The notes under the pieces were generated by a model. It had not been told where the DNA came from. It was given only the letters and a program-made list of their open reading frames with translations, and did not search any database. The position numbers and the translations under genes are program-made. From contig JAGZWV010000032.1 in the NCBI GenBank assembly GCA_018378775.1, forward strand, positions 1-22,150: 22,150 bases of DNA, read 5' to 3'. Each line of letters starts with the position of its first letter. The first letter of the stretch is position 1. Source of the DNA: Collinsella sp. (lineage in GTDB: Bacteria > Actinomycetota > Coriobacteriia > Coriobacteriales > Coriobacteriaceae). This document shows positions 15,760 through 22,150 of the stretch, piece after piece.

Positions 15760-15874
15760 TACCCTGTGCAAAAGCTTTACCGCTCTTCACATCAACTGTG
15801 AACACTTCAGGCTTCGAATCAGTAGCGAGCGGCCCGACAAAAATAGTTGTTGGTAGTGCCAAATGAATAAGAAT
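15760..15874 (-). pseudogene. Possible remnant of an unidentified gene
   Basis: Between the DUF3284 stop and the MFS start the minus strand reads through without a stop as a natural-looking peptide containing ALPTTIFVGPLATD and then PEVFTVDVKSGKAFAQG. The codon use is less GC-rich than that of its neighbours. I do not recognise the family. No ribosome binding site or credible start is present, and the frame runs on into an Arg-rich artefact on the antisense of DUF3284. It may be a broken gene left by insertion of the MFS cassette, or chance. Confidence 0.2.
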
Positions 15875-17062
15875 GCCATTACGCAACTGCACGTCTATTC
15901 CGCTTTTTTCGTTCTCACGGGATTTGTTTTAAATCGGGGAGTGTTTCTACTTTTCCTTGCGGAGAAAGGAATGTCTGTTACGGAAATCGCGCTTTATCAA
16001 GCCCTGTTCAACATAGCAACGGTCGTCCTCGAGCTGCCAACAGGGCTGATAGGCGATTTCTTTGGAAAGAAGTTTTCGATTCAAGTGGGCGTGCTGCTGC
16101 TTTTCTTCCATACCGCCGGCATGCTGTTGCTCTCAGGCCCCTTTCTTGTCGTGCTTTCCCTTGTTGAGGCACTCGCCTACTCCCTTCAATCGGGATCCGA
16201 ACAAGCACTTTTATATGAAATTGCCCGAAATGCCGGTCAAGGAGAGCGCTTCCTCACCATCAACGCTCGGCTGCTTGCCGCGCAATCAATCGCTACGGGA
16301 ATGGCAATTGTACTCGGATCTTTCATTGCCCAAGTATCTTGGAGTGCCCTCTACGTATGTGTCTCCGTTTTCTATCTCCTGCAGCTTTTCCTTCTGTATC
16401 CCATTGAGAGGACGGAAACGACCCGTTCTGAAAGATCAGAAAAGGGGAGGTTTGACGCAGGCAAGATGTTCAGGCGCGAGACCTGGCGCGTTGGAGAATC
16501 CGCTTTTGCGGTATTGCTTCTCCTCATCGGCACAAGCATGCTCGACGGATTCTACGGGAGTTATTACAACTTGAATCAGTTGGTATTCGACGCATTTGAT
16601 GCTCCCGTCTCCATAATAGGAATCTTTTTCGGTGCATCCTATGCAGTAAATGCGACGGCCTACATTGCAGCAGATTTCTTCTCATCGCGTTTCGGGAAAA
16701 GAAATACCATGCGCGGCTCGATGCTAATTGAGGCTGGCCTTTTCATGATTCTTCCGTGGTTCGCTTCAAATCCGCTGTGTTTGTTTGGCCTTAGCATGGT
16801 GCTTTGTTTTCTCCCAGAAGTGGTGTACATCACTTCGGAAAACTTAATCCAAGACGGGATAGCGGACGATCTCCGTGCGACTATCCTTTCCGCTGCGTCT
16901 CTGGTAAGGGCCCTCTTTTCCGCATTGTTTTTCTCCGTATTTGGACATGTGTTGGGGTTATACCCCATTCAGATGGCGCTCGGTATTATTGGCGCAATCG
17001 CGATAGCAATTACCGCCGTTGTTTCATTAAAAATGGTAGGAATGCAGCTCTCCAAGAATTGA
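15863..17062 (+). CDS. Major facilitator superfamily (MFS) transporter
   Basis: A 399-residue secondary transporter of the MFS. About 12 hydrophobic helices can be traced, with a charged central loop at about 182-205 dividing two six-helix halves. Motif A is clear in the loop after helix 2: GLIGDFFGKK (61-70), with the conserved Asp65 and basic end. The sequence resembles drug/metabolite efflux-type members, but the substrate cannot be read. The ATG at 15863 has no good ribosome binding site (only TTGGTAG). The DNA is much less GC-rich than on either side, which suggests recent acquisition. It stands alone, with non-coding or decayed sequence on both flanks. Confidence 0.85.
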   Translation: MNKNAITQLHVYSAFFVLTGFVLNRGVFLLFLAEKGMSVTEIALYQALFNIATVVLELPTGLIGDFFGKKFSIQVGVLLLFFHTAGMLLLSGPFLVVLSLVEALAYSLQSGSEQALLYEIARNAGQGERFLTINARLLAAQSIATGMAIVLGSFIAQVSWSALYVCVSVFYLLQLFLLYPIERTETTRSERSEKGRFDAGKMFRRETWRVGESAFAVLLLLIGTSMLDGFYGSYYNLNQLVFDAFDAPVSIIGIFFGASYAVNATAYIAADFFSSRFGKRNTMRGSMLIEAGLFMILPWFASNPLCLFGLSMVLCFLPEVVYITSENLIQDGIADDLRATILSAASLVRALFSALFFSVFGHVLGLYPIQMALGIIGAIAIAITAVVSLKMVGMQLSKN

Positions 17063-17195
17063 TATATCGATTGACGAGCTATCCGAAGCGTCGAGCCTTC
17101 TTGATGGACATGACTATTCGTCACAAGTCATTCCGCGCATCGCCTGGGTTCCAGTAATACTCGATATATCTGGATGCCCTCATTCCCCTTTTTGA
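17061..17195. other. Downstream flank of the MFS gene: inverted repeat and weak terminator
   Basis: GATATATCGA (17061-17070, touching the MFS stop) is inverted exactly at 17161-17170. GGGTTCCAG (17146-17154) can pair with CTGGATGCCC (17170-17179) with one bulged base, followed about nine bases later by TTTTT (17189-17193), an imperfect terminator. An open frame across 17061-17195 reads DISIDELSEASSLLDG and onward to a TGA; it looks protein-like but has no start and is not recognised. Confidence 0.3.
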
Positions 17196-17257
17196 AGGCC
17201 CCAAAAAGACTACCCGTGTTGGTTTGGCTAGGTTCGGGTGCTGTCCGTGCCGTGCGG

Positions 17258-17263
17258 TAAAAT
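17258..17263 (+). promoter_or_regulatory. Probable -10 of dnaE
   Basis: TAAAAT within GGTAAAATCG, 39 bases before the dnaE start, nearly identical to the element before the M42 peptidase gene. Confidence 0.4.
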
Positions 17264-17302
17264 CGTTCAGTCAGAACACGAACCCGCATCGGAGCTCATC
17301 AC

Positions 17303-20300
17303 ATGGCATTCGTCCATCTGCACAATCACACTGTCTTTTCCATGCTCGACGGCGCAACCCGTATCCAGGATATGGTCAACCGCGCCGTAGAGCTGGGCAT
17401 GCCCGCCGTGGCCATTACCGACCACGGCTACATGTATGGCGTGCCCGACCTGGCGCTGGCCTGCGACGCCGTCAATCACAACACGCCCGAGTACAAAACC
17501 TGGAGCCACGACAAGGCCTTCTTGGAAAAGGACCGCCGCGACGAGCTGGTGGAGCCCGACCCCGAGGCAAACCCGCGCGAGCATGCCCAGTACGTCAAAG
17601 ACATGGCCATGTGGGACGAGAAGGGCAACATCGACGAGCTCAAACCGCCCCTGGTCATCAAGCCCATCTTTGGCTGCGAGGTCTACTTTACGCCGGACGA
17701 GACCCTTGCCCGCGACCACAAGCCCGAGCTCTACCATATGATCCTCCTGGCCAAAGACCAGGAAGGCTACGTCAACCTGATGCAAACGGTCTCCGAGGCC
17801 GCCGTGCAGGGCTTTTACTACAAGCCGCGCGTGACGCTCGACAACCTGCGCCGCCATGCCAAGGGCATGATCTGCACGAGCGCCTGTATCGCGGGCATCA
17901 TCCCCAAATACATCGACCGCGGCGACATGGAAGGCGCCATCAAGTGGGCCGAGACCTTCCGCGACACCTTCGACCCCGGCGACTTTTACATCGAGATCCA
18001 GGAACACGGCATCACCACCGACAACGGCCTGACCGACGAGCAGATGGACCGCACGCTCATCGATATCGCCAAGCAGGTGGGCGTCAAGGTCATCGCCACC
18101 AACGACTTCCACTACCTGCGCCGCGAGGACGCGCCCGTGCAGGATGTCATCATGTGTATTGGCATGAACGCCAAGGTCGATGACCCCAACCGCATGCGCA
18201 TGACCGGCTCGGAGTTTTACATGAAGACCGAGGAGGAGATGCGGGCGATGTTCCCGTATTGCCTCGAGGCCTGCGACAACACGCTCGAGATTGCCGACAA
18301 GTGCTACGTCGAGCTCGACTGGGACTCCATCATCCTGCCGCGCTTCCCGCTGCTCGATCCCGGCGAGACGCACGAGAGCCAGTTCCGCCGCGAGTGCGAG
18401 AAGGGCCTGCGCCAGCACTATGGTGACGACTGGGCCACGCGCGAGATCGGTGGCGTCAACATCAAAGAGCGCTTTGAGTACGAATACAAGGTCATTTGCG
18501 ACAAGGGCTTTGCCGCCTACTTCCTCATCGTTGCCGAGTACGTGCAATGGGCCAAGGACAACGGCATCGGCGTCGGCCCCGGCCGTGGCTCGGCCGCCGG
18601 CGCTATCGTCGCCTACGCCATGAACATCACCGCGTTCGACCCGCTCGAGAACGGCCTGATGTTCGAGAGGTTCCTGTCCCCGCAGCGTACCGAGATGCCC
18701 GATATCGATATGGACTTCGACGATGAGCGGCGCCTCGAGGTCGTGGAGCACGTTCGCCAGCTCTACGGCCCCGAGAAGGTCACCCACGTTATCACCTACT
18801 CGACCATCAAGGCCAAGCAGGCCATCAACGATGCCGCGCGCGTTCTGGACTACCCGGTCTACATGGGCCAGCGCCTGTCCAAGATGGTCTCGAGCGACCC
18901 CAAGGTCAAGCTCAAGCAGGTACTCGAAAAACAACCCGGCAAAGAGGATCTGTTTAACCCCGACTTTGCCGAGGCCTATAAAAAGGACGACGACGCCCGC
19001 CGCATCATCGACACGGCGCTCTCGATTGAGGGCCTCACCCGTGGCGAGGGCGTGCACGCGTGCGCCGTTCTGATCTGCCGCGACCCCGTCAACGAGCATG
19101 TGCCCACCAAGCTCGATACCAAGGGCGGCGTTGAGATTACCCAGTACGAGGGCCATACCGTTGCCGACATGGGCCTGCTCAAGATGGACTTCCTGGGCCT
19201 GCGCACGCTGACGGTTATTTCTAAGGCCAAGGCCAACATCAAAAAGAACTTCGGCATCGACATCAAAGAGGAAGAGATTCCCTTTGACGATCCCGAAATC
19301 TTTAAGCTCATGGGCTCCGGTCACACCGCCGGCGTCTTCCAGGTCGAGTCCGCCGGCATGACGGCCACGATCAAGAACATGAAGCCCACCGAGTACAAGC
19401 ACGTCGTGGCATTGATCGCTCTATACCGCCCGGGCCCGCTGGGCGCCGGCATGGTCTCGTCCTACATCAACCGTATGAACGGCAAGGAGCCGGCCGTCTC
19501 CTACGACGATCGCCTGGACGACATCCTGGGTGAAACCTACGGCACCATGGTCTACCAGGAGCAGGTTATGCTCATCTCCGTCGAGATGTGCGGCTTCTCC
19601 AAGGGCGAATCGGACTCGCGTATCCGTAAGCCCGTGGCTAAGAAAAAGATCAAGCTGCTCACCTCGACGGTGCTCCACTGGGAGGATGGCTCGGACGAGA
19701 CCACCTACGACCACTGGATGAACGGCGCTATCAAGAACAACTACACGCGCGAGGTCGCCCAGAAGATTTGGGACGATGTTCTCGAGTTCGCGTCCTACGC
19801 CTTTAACAAGTCGCACTCCGCCGGCTACGCCATCCTGGTTATGCAGACGGCGTGGCTCAAGGCGCATTATCCGCACGAGTACATGGCGGCCGTTCTGACG
19901 TCCTACACGGGCAAGACCGACAAGATCGTTCACTACGTCTCGGCGTGCCGTCACGACGGCATCCCCGTGCTGTCGCCAGATGTCAACGAGTCCGGTACCG
20001 AGTTCACGGCTACCAGGGAGGGCGTGCGCTTTGGTCTGGCCGGCATCCGCGGCGTGGGCACCGGCGTGGCGCAGGCGATTATCGCCGAGCGCGAGGCGGG
20101 CGGCCCGTTTAAGACGCTGCACGACTTTGTCGAGCGCGTGGACTCGAGCCAGGCCAACCGTCGCGTGATCGAATCGCTCATCAAGGCAGGCGCCTTCGAC
20201 TCAACGGGGTATCCGCGTCGCCAGATGATGCACTTTGTGGATAAGAACAACCCCGAGAACATCATCGATGCCGCGGTGAAGCGCCAGAAGGATCGCGCGA

Positions 20301-21106
20301 GCGGCCAGACGTCGTTCTTCGATATGTTTGGCGACGTTGAGGGCTCGGGCTTTGAGGTGAGCGTGCCCGATCCGGATGGCCAGGAGTGGGACCGCCACCT
20401 TAAGCTGAGCCAGGAGAAGGAGGTTCTGGGCATCTATGTCTCGGACCACCCGCTGCGCCCGTTTGAGTATGCATTAGCCAAGGCACGCGACTTCTCGTTC
20501 TCGCAGATCGACACCGGCTACGAGGTGCAAAACCCCACGGGCGGTACCATCAACCAGGAGATTCCCGAGGGCAAGGCGCTGTGGTGGGCCGGCATGGTCT
20601 CGAGCGTGTCCAAGCGCGTGACCAAAAACGGCGACCCCATGGGCATTGTGCAGCTCGAGGACATGGAAGGCGAGGCCACGGTCGTGGTGTTCCCCAAGAC
20701 CTACAAGGAGGCCGAGGGGTACCTGTACGGCGAGGTCGATCCCGAGACCGGCGCGCAGCTGTCCGATGCGTTTGTGCGCATTAAGGGCAAGCTCGAGCGC
20801 TCGGACCGCGGCGACCAGATCATCGCGCAGGAGATCGTGCCGCTTGAGCTCAACGAGGAGAACAACAAGCCCAAGGTGTTTGAGGTCATGGTGCCCAACA
20901 GCCGCTTTAGCCAGGGCAATATGGCGCGTCTTGCCACGGTGCTTACCGCCAACCCGGGCGGCGACCGCGTGGAGATCTTTATCGAGCAGGTGGACGGGCG
21001 CGTACTGCGTGCCGAGGTGCCGGCCAAGGTCAACGCACGCTCGATTCCGCTGTTGGCAGAGGCAAAGGCCATCGTGGGTAACCAAGGCCGTGTGACGGTG
21101 ATCTAA
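17303..21106 (+). CDS. dnaE: DNA polymerase III alpha subunit (DnaE1 type)
   Basis: The 1267-residue replicative C-family polymerase. The PHP domain retains all nine metal-ligand positions known from mycobacterial DnaE1: His7, His9, Asp16, His41, Glu126, His145, Cys195, Asp268 and His270, so intrinsic 3'-5' proofreading is likely. Polymerase catalytic aspartates are Asp467 and Asp469 in PDIDMDF and Asp629 in KMDFLGLRTL. FNKSHSAGYA (the thumb/fingers region), a helix-hairpin-helix near FGLAGIRGVGTG, the beta-clamp-binding region and an OB-fold near 1090-1160 follow. Between His41 and Glu126 there are about 60 more residues than in the mycobacterial enzyme, a charged insert (about 60-118) that accounts for much of the extra length. 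GGAG at 17291 precedes the ATG. It is monocistronic, ended by a palindrome cluster. Confidence 0.97.
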   Translation: MAFVHLHNHTVFSMLDGATRIQDMVNRAVELGMPAVAITDHGYMYGVPDLALACDAVNHNTPEYKTWSHDKAFLEKDRRDELVEPDPEANPREHAQYVKDMAMWDEKGNIDELKPPLVIKPIFGCEVYFTPDETLARDHKPELYHMILLAKDQEGYVNLMQTVSEAAVQGFYYKPRVTLDNLRRHAKGMICTSACIAGIIPKYIDRGDMEGAIKWAETFRDTFDPGDFYIEIQEHGITTDNGLTDEQMDRTLIDIAKQVGVKVIATNDFHYLRREDAPVQDVIMCIGMNAKVDDPNRMRMTGSEFYMKTEEEMRAMFPYCLEACDNTLEIADKCYVELDWDSIILPRFPLLDPGETHESQFRRECEKGLRQHYGDDWATREIGGVNIKERFEYEYKVICDKGFAAYFLIVAEYVQWAKDNGIGVGPGRGSAAGAIVAYAMNITAFDPLENGLMFERFLSPQRTEMPDIDMDFDDERRLEVVEHVRQLYGPEKVTHVITYSTIKAKQAINDAARVLDYPVYMGQRLSKMVSSDPKVKLKQVLEKQPGKEDLFNPDFAEAYKKDDDARRIIDTALSIEGLTRGEGVHACAVLICRDPVNEHVPTKLDTKGGVEITQYEGHTVADMGLLKMDFLGLRTLTVISKAKANIKKNFGIDIKEEEIPFDDPEIFKLMGSGHTAGVFQVESAGMTATIKNMKPTEYKHVVALIALYRPGPLGAGMVSSYINRMNGKEPAVSYDDRLDDILGETYGTMVYQEQVMLISVEMCGFSKGESDSRIRKPVAKKKIKLLTSTVLHWEDGSDETTYDHWMNGAIKNNYTREVAQKIWDDVLEFASYAFNKSHSAGYAILVMQTAWLKAHYPHEYMAAVLTSYTGKTDKIVHYVSACRHDGIPVLSPDVNESGTEFTATREGVRFGLAGIRGVGTGVAQAIIAEREAGGPFKTLHDFVERVDSSQANRRVIESLIKAGAFDSTGYPRRQMMHFVDKNNPENIIDAAVKRQKDRASGQTSFFDMFGDVEGSGFEVSVPDPDGQEWDRHLKLSQEKEVLGIYVSDHPLRPFEYALAKARDFSFSQIDTGYEVQNPTGGTINQEIPEGKALWWAGMVSSVSKRVTKNGDPMGIVQLEDMEGEATVVVFPKTYKEAEGYLYGEVDPETGAQLSDAFVRIKGKLERSDRGDQIIAQEIVPLELNEENNKPKVFEVMVPNSRFSQGNMARLATVLTANPGGDRVEIFIEQVDGRVLRAEVPAKVNARSIPLLAEAKAIVGNQGRVTVI

Positions 21107-21107
21107 G

Positions 21108-21216
21108 ATGATTTTTCTGGGACGGGGATTAAAAAAACATTTTGGGTGACGTGTGGCGGTAGACCGGTCTTTCTGGGACGGGAATGATTTTTTCATCCCC
21201 GTCCCAGAAAAATCAT
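21108..21216. repeat. Three-arm palindromic repeat and terminator after dnaE
   Basis: Arm 1 (21108-21129) and arm 3 (21195-21216) are exact 22-bp reverse complements 65 bases apart, with the core CTGGGACGGGG. Arm 2 (21170-21182, TTTCTGGGACGGG) is a direct copy of part of arm 1 and also pairs with arm 3 (21198-21210), giving a tight hairpin followed by AAATCATTT. Arms 1 and 2 therefore compete for arm 3. The cluster begins right after the dnaE stop and ends 25 bases before the next gene, and probably serves as terminator. Confidence 0.75.
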
Positions 21217-21241
21217 TTAGCGTGCGAGATTGGAGGAAGTG

Positions 21242-22150
21242 ATGGCGCAGGGGACGTTTGTGCAGGCGCTTCGCAAAGAGGCGGCGCTGAGCGGCACCTT
21301 TATGAAGGGACGTTCGCTCATGCTCAACGGTGCCGTGCTGTCGATTGAGGACAGCGGCTCGCGCTTCTCCAAAAACGTGACGGTTGAGGGCTCGGTGCGC
21401 GGCTCGCGCGGCGACCTGTACAAGACGCACGTGGCGCTCGACATGGACGAGCACGAGGTGATCGACTACGACTGCGATTGCCCCGCTGCCTATTGTTACC
21501 CTGGCATGTGCAAGCACGCCATCGCCACAGCGCTGGCGTACCTGGACGCCAGCGGCATTGAGCCTGTTGAGGGGCTGCGCACGCCGGTTCGCACGTTTAC
21601 GGCGCAGCCGAAACAGCCCGCGCGCACCGCGCCTAAAGCGCCGGCCGTCAACCCCAACTATCCCTTCCCGGCGCCCGTTCCCACGAGCCCGAGCCTTGTG
21701 GCGGCGCTTTCCGATCTTTCGGACGCGCGCATGGATGAGCTGGCGAGCATGCGCCGCAAGCTTGCCGGTGCCGTTGATCCCGACGCCCCCAAAGCGGCGT
21801 TGGAGCCCTCGTTGGTGCCGTACTACAATCCGCTGTTCGCCGACCGCTTTAGCTGGGCGCTCGAGTTTCGCATTCGCTGCGGTTCGGTGTCCTACGTGGT
21901 CAAGGATATCGACGGCATGGCCGACGCCTATGTTCGAGGCGGCACCTTCTCGTACGGCAAGAAGCTCACGTTTGTCCATACGCCCGAAGCCTTCGACGAG
22001 GTTTCGGTGCGCCTGCTCGACCTTGTTGTGGCAACGGTTGCGTATCTGAGCGACATCACAAGCTCGCGTTCGGCGTCGTACGACTTTGCCCGCAGCGGTT
22101 TTGTTGCCGAGCGTCAGTTGCCGCTGTCCGAGCATAGCATCGTATATGTG
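21242..22150 (+). CDS. SWIM zinc-finger SNF2-type helicase, N-terminal part (cut by window end)
   Basis: The first 303 codons of a gene that runs off the right edge. Residues 78-92 hold a SWIM zinc finger, C-x-C-x9-C-x-H (Cys78, Cys80, Cys90, His92), a DNA- or protein-binding module. A Pro/Ala-rich linker (about 118-150) follows, then sequence resembling the bacterial SNF2-helicase-associated domain (SWALEFRIRCGSVSYVVKDI and GTFSYGKKLTFVHTPEAF). In full-length relatives a SNF2 ATPase with DEAD/H motifs comes next; that part is not in view, so the helicase assignment rests on domain order. GGAGG at 21232-21236 lies five bases before the ATG. It is codirectional with dnaE but separated by the palindrome cluster. 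Confidence 0.8.
   Translation, partial: MAQGTFVQALRKEAALSGTFMKGRSLMLNGAVLSIEDSGSRFSKNVTVEGSVRGSRGDLYKTHVALDMDEHEVIDYDCDCPAAYCYPGMCKHAIATALAYLDASGIEPVEGLRTPVRTFTAQPKQPARTAPKAPAVNPNYPFPAPVPTSPSLVAALSDLSDARMDELASMRRKLAGAVDPDAPKAALEPSLVPYYNPLFADRFSWALEFRIRCGSVSYVVKDIDGMADAYVRGGTFSYGKKLTFVHTPEAFDEVSVRLLDLVVATVAYLSDITSSRSASYDFARSGFVAERQLPLSEHSIVYV

Overview
The window looks like a chromosomal segment of a high-GC Gram-positive bacterium of the class Coriobacteriia, most likely Collinsella or a close relative. This rests on the GC-rich codon use, strong AAGGAG-type ribosome binding sites, a DnaE1-type polymerase with an intact PHP domain, an AddAB-type helicase-nuclease pair and a DUF3284 protein. 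The genus is inferred from gene content and style, not from a search. No rRNA, tRNA, CRISPR array, transposase or phage module was seen.

Layout. 1-1050: an unassigned left edge, a DUF1275 (YoaK-type) membrane protein and its terminator. 1051-2425: a fucO-like lactaldehyde reductase behind a LacI-type palindrome. 2427-2943: a gene-poor stretch with a long hairpin and two copies of a perfect 10-bp palindrome. 2944-3987: an M42 aminopeptidase. 4124-7027: a sulfur block with mnmA and cysK on the minus strand and an Rrf2 regulator divergent from cysK. 7166-8155: a small holin-like membrane protein (minus) and a YerC/TrpR-type DNA-binding protein (plus). 8340-15113: the AddB-like and AddA-like pair for double-strand-break end processing. 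15250-15759: a DUF3284 protein. 15863-17062: an MFS transporter in visibly lower-GC DNA. 17303-21106: dnaE. 21242 to the right edge: the N-terminal part of a SWIM/SNF2 helicase.

Working together. CysK makes cysteine, the usual source of the sulfur that MnmA puts into tRNA wobble uridines. The divergent Rrf2 protein carries IscR-like cysteines and is the obvious candidate regulator; the cysK and rrf2 promoters share an 8-mer. addB and addA are 3 bp apart and almost certainly one translationally coupled unit.

The coding content is mainly housekeeping, and I found no convincing undescribed multigene system. The more unusual material lies between the genes: a family of perfect GGGAC- or CGGTG-type palindromes after gene ends (about 4043, 15122 and 21108, with weaker relatives at 1015 and 7043), including a three-arm and an interleaved version; a cysK terminator that occupies the apparent mnmA transcription start; a two-Trp mini-ORF abutting the TrpR-like gene; and a possible acquired MFS cassette. 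Within proteins, the AddB-like subunit has lost the iron-sulfur cysteine pattern, and DnaE carries an insert of about 60 residues inside its PHP domain.
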